Shown one piece after another: positions 12,488 through 47,164 of a stretch of DNA of 64,000 nt; within the stretch, counting starts at the first letter, position 1; each line of letters opens with the position of its first letter. A program made the position numbers and the translations under genes. The notes under the pieces are model-generated. The model was not told the origin of the DNA and ran no database searches. It saw only the letters and a program-made list of their open reading frames with translations. Source of the stretch: Apostichopus parvimensis (lineage: Eukaryota; Echinodermata; Holothuroidea; Aspidochirotida; Stichopodidae); contig KN884538.1 of assembly GCA_000934455.1 (NCBI GenBank), forward strand, positions 82,688 to 146,687, given 5' to 3'.

Positions 12488-12836
12488 TTAAATGGTGCAG
12501 GTACCGGTGTAATGATATAAGCAGGTATTGCACAGATTGGTAGTGTCAAGGACAGAGACAATAGACAGAGGGTAAGACAATACCCTTTTGTTTATCTAGG
12601 AATCACCAAATCCTGTTAAAACAGTGAGGTTAAAGAGGTTAGGCTTGCTTTACTCATGCATGTGTATAAAATATTGTTTTAGAAGGAGTGTTGTGCTGTA
12701 GGTTTCTTTCCTTCCTTTTCAAATTGATTTCTTTTCTATCTATCTTTTCCCCTCGTTTATAGGCAGCATTGGAAAGATGGTCCTCAAATCAGTCTTGAAG
12801 CTTACTTGATTCTTGATCAGGTGATAAGGCCTATTT

Positions 12837-13042
12837 GAGAGAGTCCGACCACCTTTTCTTGAGAGGTGAAGATGGGGTGCAATAAATGACCCCATCTTTA
12901 AGCGTTATATTTAGCTCTGTTGGGTAGACCCAGGGAGTTGTTATGGAACTCACTGGTAGACCAAACAGAATCGTTTGAAGTATTTCAGTCTTTCCAAAGG
13001 CTGGTAGCCGTCACGCCAGTGGCTGGTGGGTCGGACTCTCTC
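12837..13042. repeat. Short inverted-repeat element, about 206 bp
   Basis: GAGAGAGTCCGACCACC at 12837-12853 is inverted at 13025-13042 as GGTGGGTCGGACTCTCTC. Inside, AAGATGGGGT (12869-12878) and ACCCCATCTT (12889-12898) form a perfect 10-bp stem whose loop holds AATAAA at 12881-12886. A second copy lies at about 17573-17781. No clear target duplication was found. Confidence 0.6.
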
Positions 13043-13403
13043 GAAAAACACGTTTTTGGGTCACATTGAAGACAAAGTATTATTTTAGCTCGTTAATTAG
13101 CATCGATGGTCACTAATTTTTTTTGAACTTTTTATTTGATTTTCTATTTATTCCATTTCTCTATTTGCAGAAATTCTTTACGGGAATTGTGTTAACATCC
13201 CACAATTTTAGTTGAAAAGTACTTTAGAACAAGGCGAAGAAGATTCATGCCTGTTATGTCAATGTAAACCTGCTAATATGTAGTCTTATTTTTGAGTGTG
13301 TTTGTGCATGTGTAAGTTAAAGCATGACAAAATGTACTCTTTCTGTGTGAGCTGTTCATTTGCATAAAGCTTTGTGTACCAGCAGACAGTTTTTTCATCT
13401 GTA

Positions 13404-13897
13404 GCATGGACACTTCGAAGTTCGGACACCTAAGCCTCAAAACACCCCAAAACTATATCTTCTGGTATAAATCACCGGAAAATATACTTGATATGGTGGG
13501 AGAAGTGTGTTATATTACGATACACGGCCAAACTTTCTTTCCTGCAAACTGTTTTCACGTTGTATTCCAAGAAGATTCTTCGTGATTGTGGAACTGGTAT
13601 TTCTTTGCTAGAGTATTGCGAAGTTCGGACACTCGGTCCCACAGTGTGGCGCTGGTGATAAAATTGGTGGCGCAGTTGCTCTTTCAGTAATTATAACAGA
13701 CTTCATATATCTCAGTCATTTTATTGACGAATATGTAAGTATACTTACTTGCACACAGGTCATTTTGGAGAGAAAATAACTGTAGCTTTGTACTTTTTGG
13801 TGAAATTTGGCTCTTCCTGTAGGTTGTCATGGTGAAATCGTGTATTTCTTAGGGGTGTCCGAACTTCGCAGTGTTCCGAACTTCGCAATACTGACTA
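13404..13897. mobile_element. TA-flanked transposon (Tc1/mariner-like MITE), 494 bp, absent from the second copy
   Basis: TA dinucleotides at 13402-13403 and 13898-13899 flank the element. The second copy of the region has a single TA at 18134-18135 in the same context (CATCTG-TA-CTAG), which is the empty site. The motif CGAAGTTCGGACACC occurs near the left end. The right end carries the inverted motif twice (GTGTCCGAACTTCGCAGTGT, then CCGAACTTCGCAATACTGAC), and one further copy (TGCGAAGTTCGGACAC) is internal near 13617. There is no transposase. Confidence 0.8.
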
Positions 13898-14897
13898 TAC
13901 TAGAATAATTCTTTGTACCTTCGATTGATACTCAGATGTATTAAAATTGAAAACAAAAAAGTATTTTTTTTTCTCTTTGTTAGAATTGTGTGTTTTTTTT
14001 ATCACCGCTAATTTTGTAATCAGAAGTGATGGTGGGGTGATACCAAGTTATCTTTCTACCTAGTTTGGGGGGTATTTAGTTACGGTGCAATCTGCAATTT
14101 GATGTGTAAACAACTACTTGTCCGCTGGTGTCGACCACCAAAGCTTAGTTCGGTTGTCCAAAACAGAAATTTGATCGTCTCCGACTATTCAGTTATAAAA
14201 TTTGCACTGAGATGTCTTTTCTTTTCCTTTTTTTTTTAGTTTAAAAATAATTATGGAGTGTCACTGGCAGCAATAACACCTAAAACTATGTAACTTTGAT
14301 ACTATGTAAAATTGTTTTAGACATGCAACCTATTGCCTTGCTGATGGAATTTGTTTGTGTGTGGAATGGATGCAAAGTAACCTGGTTGGTAGCAACATCT
14401 TTATCCCACTTACTGCAGCAGTGAATGTTTGTGAGTTTAGGTCTTTAATTGACAAATTAGTATACAAACGGCATGGAAAGTTGAAGGGCAAAATGTATTT
14501 ATGTCATTATATAATATGGTATTGATATGTTTGAGCTAAATGACTTAATTTGAATCATAAAAAATTTAGCTTTGGTATGTCTCGCTTTTCTGAAATGGTC
14601 TTGCATTTCACAAAATATCAGTCGAAGATATGTATTTCCACACACATACATACACACACACCCACACACGGGGTAGCCAGTGAACTTGTTGATTGGTTGT
14701 ATGCTTTGTGGTTGCGAGAACAGCAATTAGTCTTTTGGTATCACGCTGTCATACAAAACTTTGACCCAATGAAAAGAAACGGACATATAGACGGATACTT
14801 TGATTGACATTAAATGGTATTTCAAATGGAAACAATTACCAAAGAATTGACCTGTTAGCAACTATTCTGATTTTAGTTACAACAGTACATTTCATCT

Positions 14898-15190
14898 GTG
14901 TTGTGTTAGTAAAGCAAGCTTAACCTATCATTCAAAATGGTAATGCTTTTCATGGTTTGTGAAAATATGTATGCATGTAGTATTTGATACCTTGACTAGT
15001 TCTGACTTAGATACACATAGTAAAGTGCATAGTACAAAATAGGTTTACTTGTGTTAGTAAAGCAAGCATCACCTAGCATTCAACATTGTCATGCTTTTCA
15101 TAGTTTGTAAATATCTATGTGCATCTGGTATTCGATACCTTGACTAGTTCTAACTTAGTGAAACACATAGTTAAACGCATAGTAAAACAC
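14898..15190. repeat. Two diverged tandem units of about 150 bp
   Basis: GTGTTAGTAAAGCAAGC begins both units (about 14905 and 15052), and both contain ATGCTTTTCATRGTTTGT and GATACCTTGACTAGTTCT. The units differ at many positions, so the tandem duplication is old. The same pair recurs in the second haplotype copy at about 18335-18625. Confidence 0.65.
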
Positions 15191-17080
15191 TATATAGTAC
15201 ATTTCACTTGTTGAGATATTAACTGCGAATCACCAAATAAGCAATTTTTGTCAATTTTATAGCTGTAGTTTGCATTGAGTTTATGAAATTTTTCTTACCT
15301 ACAACATGTCATCTTCACACTAGGCACCTTATCTAATTAAGAGGCACAGTTTTTTACATGCTTTTGCATGCACCTTATTTATAGGGTGTTATTTAGAATT
15401 AATTATGATTTTTTCTTGTCTGAAAACTTGACTCTCGTGTATTGTATAATATGCACAATCTTTGAAGTATTATTCATCACGTTATCAGTAATTCTATGGA
15501 TATATCCGCCAGAAATACATTTCCACGAACGAAGGAATGCACTTCCTTCCGCAGATATCCTTCACAGAGAATAATATTTCCTACCGATGTTTCCTCAGAA
15601 CTTTTGTAAAAATCCGGACATGTTTGATACATTGTAAAATCCACCCAGGCCCTCAGGAGAGATGGATAAAAGAGGGCATATCTGCAGTTTGCTGGGTCAA
15701 GAATGTTTTGATAATTAGGATCTGAAGAGTTTAATCTAACAAAGCAGATATTTTTGACTTTGCATGCGGTTAATTTTTTTTTATGATTTAAAGCAAGGAG
15801 AATAAAATTAATGAAATTGTCTTTTGTAACAATTGAGGTTTTATTCTTCAAATGGCATGGTTTTTTTTTTCTGTGAAAACTTTCTTATATATACAATGTT
15901 TATTTGTATTATATTTTGTGTTTTTCATGCTCAAATGCTAATTTATTTGCATATTCAGTTATGAGAATAAACTAAAAAAACTGCACATAGTTTTTGGGCT
16001 CCAAAAAGATTATTTTTCAACAGTTTGTAACAAATACTGCACCCAAGACATTCCTTGGGCATATTATGGAAATGAGAAATACATTCATTCTTTATCCCTT
16101 ATTTCTCAAGACCCCCCCTCAATAACCCTCCCCCCAACAGTCCTGATTACAATGAACATAACCCTAGTATCAGTTCTACTGAATGGTCAATCAATCCAAG
16201 GCAACAGGATATTCATGGGCCTGAATAGTGAAACCAAAAAAATCGCTAAAATGCTAAAATGGCCAAGGAGGTTCAAAAACTTAACAATACACTAAAGGAA
16301 TTTTTTACAATTTTTAAATATATTTGCGGCAACATGTTCGTAATCTTAGTCTACTGCATTCTGTTTACAGGTTTTCATGGTGTTATAAAATAATCAAAAA
16401 TGCAACCTTGAGAATATTAGAACTGTAGAGAAATGCTTCTTTTTCGCTTCAAAATTTCATTTGTAAGTTAACATTTAACCATATTCCATAAAAATGCTAA
16501 GGAAGGATCCCCCCCTCCCCCACCACTGCCAGAAGACACCCATTAATGTAAGGTGACCAGACATCCCCGATTTCTGAGGACAGTCCCTGGATTTAAAGGG
16601 CCCCCCAGAAATGTCCCTAGATTTCATGTACTGTCACAGATCATCACAAGTGTCCTCTGAAAAAATTCACAAATTTGTAAAAAGGCCCAGAATAATTTAA
16701 ATTTGAACAAAATGTCCATTTCTGGAGGATGTGTTACAGAAACTTGGACATTTGACTATCATCCTTGAAACATAGCTCCAAAACATTGAGATGCCCTCAA
16801 ATTCCCACCCTTATCGTAAACGTATAGTATAGATACCCCCCTGATGTCACGTCCCCAGCATTTCTATAAAAAAAAAAAAAGTCACTTTACTTTAACCGGT
16901 AATTATCCATCACCAAGTAATGATAGTAGCAATCACAACCCTGATCTGTATAGTAAGTTTTCTTTCATCTGCTATAAAACTGCTCGGGCCTGACGACAGA
17001 GAGGTGAGGGTGCTATGACCCCGGGCCCAGTGTGGCAGTTTAGGGGGAGCTGGGTATGGGTTTACGATGGAACAATACAG

Positions 17081-17130
17081 NNNNNNNNNNNNNNNNNNNN
17101 NNNNNNNNNNNNNNNNNNNNNNNNNNNNNN
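17081..17130. other. Assembly gap, 50 N
   Basis: Exactly 50 unknown bases follow AACAATACAG and precede the repeated sequence TACCTCTGGGACAAG. The fixed size suggests an arbitrary spacer rather than a measured gap. Confidence 1.
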
Positions 17131-20100
17131 TACCTCTGGGACAAGAACTATTATCCTAACACACTGTAGCATACGCAAACTGGAGCCTATACCGCAATTT
17201 TTGCAAAGTTCCGTGATTTTTTTTTACCCCAGGCTCATCCCTGTTAAATGGTGCAGGTACCGGTGTAATGATATAAGCAGGTATTGCACAGATTGATAGT
17301 GTCAAGGAAAGAGACAATAGACAGACCTTTTGTTTATCTAGGAATCACCAAATCCTGTTAAAACAGTGAGGTTTAAGAGGTTAGGCTTGCTTTACTCATG
17401 CATGTGTATAAAATATTGTTTTAGAATGAGTGTTGTGCTGTAGGTTTCTTTCCTTCCTTTTAAAATTGATTCCTTTTCTATCTTATCCCCTCATTATGGG
17501 CAGCATTGGAAAGATGGTCCTCAAATCAGTCTTGAAGCTTGTGTGATTCTTGATCAGGTGATAAGGCCTATTTGAGAGAGTCCGACTACCTTTTCTTGAG
17601 AGGTGAAGATGGGGTGCAATAAATGACCCCATCGTTAAGCGTTATATTTAGCTGTGTTGGGTAGACCCAGGGAGTTGTTATGGAACTCCTGGTAGACCGA
17701 ACAGAATCGTTTGAAGTATTTCAGTCTATCCCAAAGGCTGGTAGCCGACACGCCAGTAGCTGGTGAGTTGGACTCTCTCGAAAAACACGTTTTTGGGTCA
17801 CATTGAAGACAAAGTATTATTTTAGCTCGTCAATTAGCACCGATGGTCACTAATTTTTTTTTGAACTTTTTATTTGATTTTCTATTTATTCCATTTCTCT
17901 ATTTTGCAGAAATTCTTTACGGGAATTGTGTTAACATCCCACAATTTTGTTGAAAAGTACTTTAGAACAAGGCGAAGAAGATTCATGCCAGTTATGTCAA
18001 TGTAAACCTGCTAGTATGTAGTCTTATTTTGAGTGTGTGTGTGCATGTGTGAGTTAAAGCATGACAAAATGTACTCTTCTGTCCGAGCTGTTCATTTGCA
18101 TAAAGCTTTGTGTACCAGATAGTTTTCCATCTGTACTAGCATAATTCTTTGTAAGCGTTTTACCTTTTATTGATATCACGCTGTCATACAAAACTTTGAC
18201 CCAATGAAAAGAAACGGACATATAGACGGATACTTTGATTGACATTAAATGGTATTCAAATGGAAACAATTACCAAAGAATTGACCTATTAGCAACTATT
18301 CTGATTTTAGTTACAACAGTACATTTCATCTGTGTTGTGTTAGTAAAGCAAGCTTAACCTAGCATTCAAAATGGTAATGCTTTTCATGGTTTGTGAAAAT
18401 ATGTATGCATGTAGTATTTGATACCTTGACTAGTTCTGACTTAGATACACATAGTAAAGTGCATAGTACAAAATAGGTTTACTTGTGTTAGTAAAGCAAG
18501 CATCACCTAGCATTCAACATTGTCATGCTTTTCATAGTTTTGTAAATATCTATGTGCATCTGGTATTCGATACCTTGACTAGTTCTAACTTAGTGAAACA
18601 CATAGTTAAACGCATAGTAAAACACTATATAGTACATTTCACTTGTTGAGATATTAACTGCGAATCACCAAATAAGCAATTTTTGTCAATTTTATAGCTG
18701 TAGTTTGCATTGAGTTTATGAAATTTTTCTTACCTACAACATGTCATCTTCACACTAGGCACCTTATCTAATTAAGAGGCACAGTTTTTTACATGCTTTT
18801 GCATGCACCTTATTTATAGGGTGTTATTTAGAATTAATTATGATTTTATCTTGTCTGAAAACTTGACTCTCGTGTATTGTATAATATGCACAATCTTTGA
18901 AGTATTATTCATCACGTTATCAGTAATTCTATGGATATATCCGCCAGAAATACATTTCCACGAACGAAGGAATGCACTTCCTTCCGCAGATATCCTTCAC
19001 AGAGAATAATATTTCCTACCGATGTTTCCTCAGAACTTTTGTAAAAATCCGGACATGTTTGATACATTGTAAAATCCACCCAGGCCCTCAGGAGAGATGG
19101 ATAAAAGAGGGCATATCTGCAGTTTGCTGGGTCAAGAATGTTTTGATAATTAGGATCTGAAGAGTTTAATCTAACAAAGCAGATATTTTTGACTTTGCAT
19201 GCGGTTAATTTTTTTTTATGATTTAAAGCAAGGAGAATAAAATTAATGAAATTGTCTTTTGTAACAATTGAGGTTTTATTCTTCAAATGGCATGGTTTTT
19301 TTTTTCTGTGAAAACTTTCTTATATATACAATGTTTATTTGTATTATATTTTGTGTTTTTCATGCTCAAATGCTAATTTATTTGCATATTCAGTTATGAG
19401 AATAAACTAAAAAAACTGCACATAGTTTTTGGGCTCCAAAAAGATTATTTTTCAACAGTTTGTAACAAATACTGCACCCAAGACATTCCTTGGGCATATT
19501 ATGGAAATGAGAAATACATTCATTCTTTATCCCTTATTTCTCAAGACCCCCCCTCAATAACCCTCCCCCCAACAGTCCTGATTACAATGAACATAACCCT
19601 AGTATCAGTTCTACTGAATGGTCAATCAATCCAAGGCAACAGGATATTCATGGGCCTGAATAGTGAAACCAAAAAAATCGCTAAAATGCTAAAATGGCCA
19701 AGGAGGTTCAAAAACTTAACAATACACTAAAGGAATTTTTTACAATTTTTAAATATATTTGCGGCAACATGTTCGTAATCTTAGTCTACTGCATTCTGTT
19801 TACAGGTTTTCATGGTGTTATAAAATAATCAAAAATGCAACCTTGAGAATATTAGAACTGTAGAGAAATGCTTCTTTTTCGCTTCAAAATTTCATTTGTA
19901 AGTTAACATTTAACCATATTCCATAAAAATGCTAAGGAAGGATCCCCCCCTCCCCCACCACTGCCAGAAGACACCCATTAATGTAAGGTGACCAGACATC
20001 CCCGATTTCTGAGGACAGTCCCTGGATTTAAAGGGCCCCCCAGAAATGTCCCTAGATTTCATGTACTGTCACAGATCATCACAAGTGTCCTCTGAAAAAA

Positions 20101-20686
20101 TTCACAAATTTGTAAAAAGGCCCAGAATAATTTAAATTTGAACAAAATGTCCATTTCTGGAGGATGTGTTACAGAAACTTGGACATTTGACTATCATCCT
20201 TGAAACATAGCTCCAAAACATTGAGATGCCCTCAAATTCCCACCCTTATCGTAAACGTATAGTATAGATACCCCCCTGATGTCACGTCCCCAGCATTTCT
20301 ATAAAAAAAAAAAAAGTCACTTTACTTTAACCGGTAATTATCCATCACCAAGTAATGATAGTAGCAATCACAACCCTGATCTGTATAGTAAGTTTTCTTT
20401 CATCTGCTATAAAACTGCTCGGGCCTGACGACAGAGAGGTGAGGGTGCTATGACCCCGGGCCCAGTGTGGCAGTTTAGGGGGAGCTGGGTATGGGTTTAC
20501 GATGGAACAATACAGATCTTCATCTCACCGGAAAAATTCTTCACTTGCCCATGAATGTACCATGAATTTAGGGAAGACTACAAAAATGTGCACTTTTCCC
20601 CAAAGTTCAACCCGGCCTGGATGACGGACAGATGTTGTGAATTCCTGAAGACGGAGCAGAGACGAGGAGTGTCCTCCTCTTCTCCT

Positions 20687-43069
<22,383 letters not shown>

Positions 43070-43397
43070 TATGACTTATCAGCTTATCCTGTAAAAAAGC
43101 ACAAACTGTTTAAAATATTTCAAAATGTTTACATTCATGACGAAGTGAAAACGACACTTAAGTGGTTTGTACACAGCATGTATTAGCCTTGTAGTTGTAC
43201 CCAAATCAACCAACACAATAGGATAGGCCTAGACTAGTCCTGTTATGTTTAATGTAATATTATTATAGATCTAGCCTAGGCCCTAGTGGCACAGTGGCGC
43301 TAGGCCTAAGTTAGGCTACTGTAGCCTACGATTACGAAGTAAGATTGCCGAAGGTGAAAGAAGCAGTAACGTTCGAGTTGATTCACGGTGCCTCACC

Positions 43398-43683
43398 TCA
43401 TTTGCAAGAACAGCAGTAACGGGAGGGGGGGGGGTCGAATCGAGAGAATTAATACGAAGTGCAGCTATACTGTACATTCTAGTCATGCAGAAGGATATAC
43501 ACGCTTTTCGTTGAGATCCACGACTGTTACACAACTAAGTTACAGTTCCTGTGTTTTTTCAGATAGTAAATACTGTATATACTGTATCTATGTGTGTTTT
43601 CGTATTTTAGCGCTCCCTGTCGTAAATGAGGGAGCATAGACATAAACCAAGCCTTGATTCGTCTTTACATTCGTGATTTTAAA
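43398..43683. promoter_or_regulatory. Probable bidirectional promoter of RAD54B and MRPL53
   Basis: The RAD54B start codon (43069, - strand) and MRPL53 start codon (43684, + strand) point away from each other, 614 bp apart. On the - strand AATGAG/GTGAGG at 43397/43396 is a good donor for an untranslated first RAD54B exon, and TTTTTACAG at 43089 is its acceptor. That would place both transcription starts within about 43400-43680. No TATA box was identified. Confidence 0.55.
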
Positions 43684-45389
43684 ATGGCGAAACGTGCGTT
43701 TGAACAAGTATCGCTTCAGTTTGTCAAGAAAATACGTTTGCAGTTTTGTCCATGGGAAAAGAGTGCCAAGGAAACAAGGTTAGCTTAACGATTAACAAAA
43801 TAACCATTTCAGACAAGCTGGTGTTTTTAAAGGCCGTCTGGTTTACCAGACACAAACGATGTTGAACAATATTTTTCGCATAATTGGTACATATGTTAGT
43901 TGTTAAGTTGTTTTCATCGATGAAGATTGTGTCTGTTCCGTTAGTGGCATAGTCATGCATGTTTGATAGTTGTAAAACTTGATTTTTTCATTTGCTGCCT
44001 TGAATTACCCACTTAAATTTAAAAGGAAACAGTAAATTTCAGCCAGTGATAGTGGTTAGCAACATAGGTGGCTCATTGCATATATTTTTATTGCTAAGGT
44101 AGCTAACTGAGGCTATACTTTACTTAGTTTATGATAGTGTACAGTACAGTAGCTTTGACTTTTGAGAGGGAATAATTTCATGATGAAAGAAATGTGTAGC
44201 ATTATTAGTTTATGGTGCAGCGGTTAAAGTGTCCAATCCCCATCATTAGGTTCCAGATTCAAATGCTCACCAGGAACCAGATTCTCTTGACCTGTTCAAA
44301 AATCAAAGTTGCTGCCTTGATGTTGAGCGGAGTCTTCTGTGGATCTGATATTTCTGTTTTTTGCGAATAAGGGTTTGGTTCTGTTCTTTCAATGGTTTTG
44401 CAACAAGTTCTTTCACCATAGCTGCACAGTAGTGATGATGAATTAGGTGCCTTTATTGTCCCTCATGTTTGAAAAAATGGTCAGATGCAGAGGTACACTC
44501 TCATCCATCGGATGGGGACCTTAAATGGCGAACCCAGAAGCAGGAATGGGGTGGGACAATTTCATGCCTGCCTTGTAACACTCTGGACACTCTTCAGAAA
44601 GATTAGGCTTTGTATAACACAACCATCACATGGATATGGTTTCAAGTGAGCTTGTGTTGACTTCCTAACCCTTTGGGAATTACTAACCTAAACTAAATGC
44701 TGAACATGTAACATTCTCCACTCAACATACCCCTAATTCAGAGCACACAATGTGAATATAGACAAGTTTACCTCCTGACCAATTCAGCATTTTGAATTGT
44801 TCCATTCAGTATCCTACAGCAGTGCAGGTGTTCAATCTCTGTGTTTACTTATTTTTATGCTTCCATATACAGGTCTTTCTTCAGCATCATTGCTACAAAC
44901 AAAGTTAGGGAAACAAATCCTAATTGCAAATTTAAGACAGAAGTAAAACATGATGGGTCTACACCTCAAGTCCTTATAGAATTTGGTAAGTTAATTCTGC
45001 AGCTTCTGTGGCAGGAATTTTTTTTATAAGAATGATAACAGGAATTGCTTTCAATTAACATGTCCTACAGGTAACATAACAACCTACTGACAAAAATGTA
45101 TTGCCCAATAATGTCAAAATATAGACCATATTAAATATTTGTAATAATTGCATAGCTCATTGTTAATCAGTGTTATTCAGCATTTAAACTAAGTTTCTTT
45201 CATGTAACTCTGTTTTATATTTCATAGTCCATACAGAAATGATTGTTATCCTTCGTTTCATTTTCATTCACAGATGATGGAAAGAAGTTATTATTCAAGA
45301 GTGAACACCTGATGTGTAAAGAGATGGTACAAAAATTCACAGCAATTCAACAGCAGAAAGTTGCAGGGGCTGGGAATGCCGGTCCATGA
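43684..45389 (+). CDS. MRPL53: MRPL53, mitochondrial ribosomal protein L53 (3 exons, 107 aa)
   Basis: MRPL53 is a metazoan-type protein of the mitochondrial large ribosomal subunit with a thioredoxin-like fold. Exons are 43684-43778, 44873-44985 and 45274-45389, with GT-AG borders and matching phases (2, 1), giving 107 residues; human MRPL53 has 112. Landmarks are VKKIRLQFCPWEKSAKETR, TNKVRETNPNCKFKTEVKHD, GSTPQVLIEFDDGKKLLFKS and EHLMCKEM, which align with human VKQVRVQFCPFEKNVESTR and VRSTNLNC. The first ATG opens directly into the conserved region, as in vertebrates. It is divergent from RAD54B and followed in the same direction by MMAB, 1.8 kb away, so the two may be coordinately placed mitochondrial genes; that is only positional. 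Confidence 0.93.
44205..44345 (+). repeat. tRNA-derived SINE-like unit in MRPL53 intron 1
   Basis: GTGCAGCGGTTAAAG (about 44216-44230) resembles box A and AGATTCAAATGC (44255-44266) box B. The body TTGCTGCCTTGATGTTGAGC followed by GGAGTCTTCT resembles TTGCTGCTTTGAT...GAGGCTTCTTC of the SINE at 5312-5550, which suggests one family. Confidence 0.5.
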
Positions 45390-47164
45390 TGGCTCATCCC
45401 ATTGTCATCATAAGAAGCGATGAGGGGTGATCAACACCAGAAGTTTTACAGTAGTTGAAAGTGTGACCGTGGGACACCGATATGGCTTCAGAAATCCTTG
45501 AAGCAACTGTTAAGGAGAGCAGTTGTAAGTGTGTTAATGTGAGGAATGCATTAAAACAAGAGGAGAACCATGTGAATTATACTTAATGAAGATGTATTGT
45601 AAACAGAGCAAACTTAAGTCACTTTGAGTAATCTTTCATATGTTGTAAATATGGTTTCGGCAATGAAATATTTTGAGAAAGAGATTGGAAGGAGAAGAAA
45701 GGACATACTTTCATGTAATTGCTCACCCTGTCAAAATTGTTTGCTTCCCACCCACCCCCCTTTGCAAGCTTGTGCAAGTATGGGGTTAGTGTGAGGTTTG
45801 AGGAATGGTACATATAGGCAAGTAAACAATGAATGAGTTACAAAATAGTTAGATTGCTTCTTTACAATGTTACATCACATATTGCATCAGCATATTAGCT
45901 TCTCCAATGGAATAGAAATTAATATTGCTGTAATCTCAGTATGTGCAATCAACAACAATATTTTATTATGTCAGCATTTGTATTTCTCTGATATTCACAA
46001 TGTTTTTGATGGTCCAAACTACAGTATAACCAGCAAATTTATCAGTTAACAACATTTGTGTCCACTGATAAAAATGCCAAAAATAAACTTGATTATATAT
46101 ATAAATATTACACCTGCTGTTTGATTGTTGTTTTACCTTCGTAGCAGGTATTGATATGTACCATATGGTATTATGGATGCAGCTAACCGGTGCAGGAGTA
46201 ATACATGTTCGCTGTGCGGGCAAGGGGGGGGGGCAGGAGGGGATCAGGGGACTACCCATGTTAATTTTGGAATCTGAAAGGATTTCAAAATTGTAATTTG
46301 TATATATTACTAGATGATGTGATTGCTCTTAGTTTCAATTACACTCATGCAACACAAGTCTGTTTTCTCACTGGATTAGTAATCAAACTTCATCACCTGT
46401 TAAAACTGTTGTTGTCCCGGAAGCATGTTGCCCAGATCTATCTCACGACCCTCCCTATTCCATCCACTACTTTGCCCTCTACCCTACCCACTGTCCTCCC
46501 TATCCTTCCTTTTAGACTACCTTATATGCCACCCCATCACTAGAAATTCCCAACTATATCATATAAACTTGATGTTATTAGTAATGTTTATTACCAATGT
46601 CAGAAAGGTAGATTTTGCATACTTGTTTACTAAAAGTTAAGTATTCAAAAATTATTAGGTAGGAGGTCTAAAGTTTGTTAAGCTGAATTTCGAAATTGAA
46701 ACTGGACTTTTTGAAAACCTATTGTATAATTTCCCCATGTCCCTGTGAAAACAGTATCCTTTGCCACCCTCCCCCATCAAGCTACATAGCCTGTTAAAAT
46801 AGTGTTGTTGTCCCGGAAGCAATGAGGCTGCCCACCCTCCCTATTCCATTCACTACTTTGCCCTCTACCCTACCCACCCTCATCTCCTTTGAAAACACAG
46901 TAGCCTTTGCCCCCCCCCCCCCCCCCCTCCCCAAAGGAAATCTGAACTTTCTGTGATATGTACCTTACACTGTGTGTTATGGCCGATTATGACCAGTTTC
47001 AGGCTAGCATACGCACGTATACGGAGAATAGGAAACTGGTCACCGAGGATACGACAACAAACTTTTTTCGCGTAATACATCCCAACGCTGTCAACTTGGT
47101 GTCTTGAAGAAGTTATGCGTAGTCGGTGTATGCTGTTTCAACTTTCTTACGAAGATAACTTCAG
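45390..47164. other. MRPL53 3' region and MMAB upstream region
   Basis: No further gene was recognised. A repeat pair at 46393-46500 and 46789-46880 shares TTGTTGTCCCGGAAGCA and CTACTTTGCCCTCTACCCTA, separated by about 400 bp. Long C or G runs occur at 46218-46228 and 46908-46927. The MMAB promoter should lie just left of 47165. Confidence 0.5.
46082..46087 (+). promoter_or_regulatory. Candidate MRPL53 polyadenylation signal
   Basis: AATAAA occurs about 690 bp after the MRPL53 stop and is the first canonical hexamer noticed downstream. Usage is unproven. Confidence 0.35.

Larger units (their letters stand above)
12373..20515. repeat. Large direct repeat (12373-17080 / 17131-20515) around a 50-N gap, probably two haplotypes
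   Basis: The sequence from TACCTCTGGGACAAG at 12373 restarts at 17131, and the last bases before the gap (AACAATACAG, 17071-17080) recur at 20506-20515, where unique sequence resumes. Copy 1 is 4708 bp and copy 2 is 3385 bp. The difference is mainly a 494-bp transposon (13404-13897) and a segment of about 0.8 kb (about 13937-14742) missing from copy 2. The rest is almost identical, with scattered small differences. A contig ending and the next one starting inside the same sequence, with a fixed 50-N spacer, is the usual mark of unmerged haplotypes. Confidence 0.85.
12011..20686. other. SETD6-RAD54B convergent intergenic region
   Basis: No protein-coding gene was recognised between the SETD6 stop codons and the RAD54B stop codon at 20687. 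The region is filled by the large duplicated block with its MITEs and tandem units. An open frame of 124 codons on the - strand at 15477-15851 (again at 18912-19286) matches nothing known. Parts of the same DNA (GGAATGCACTTCC... and ATAAAAGAGGGC) recur in diverged form near 40195-40500, so it is better read as a dispersed repeat. Confidence 0.6.
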
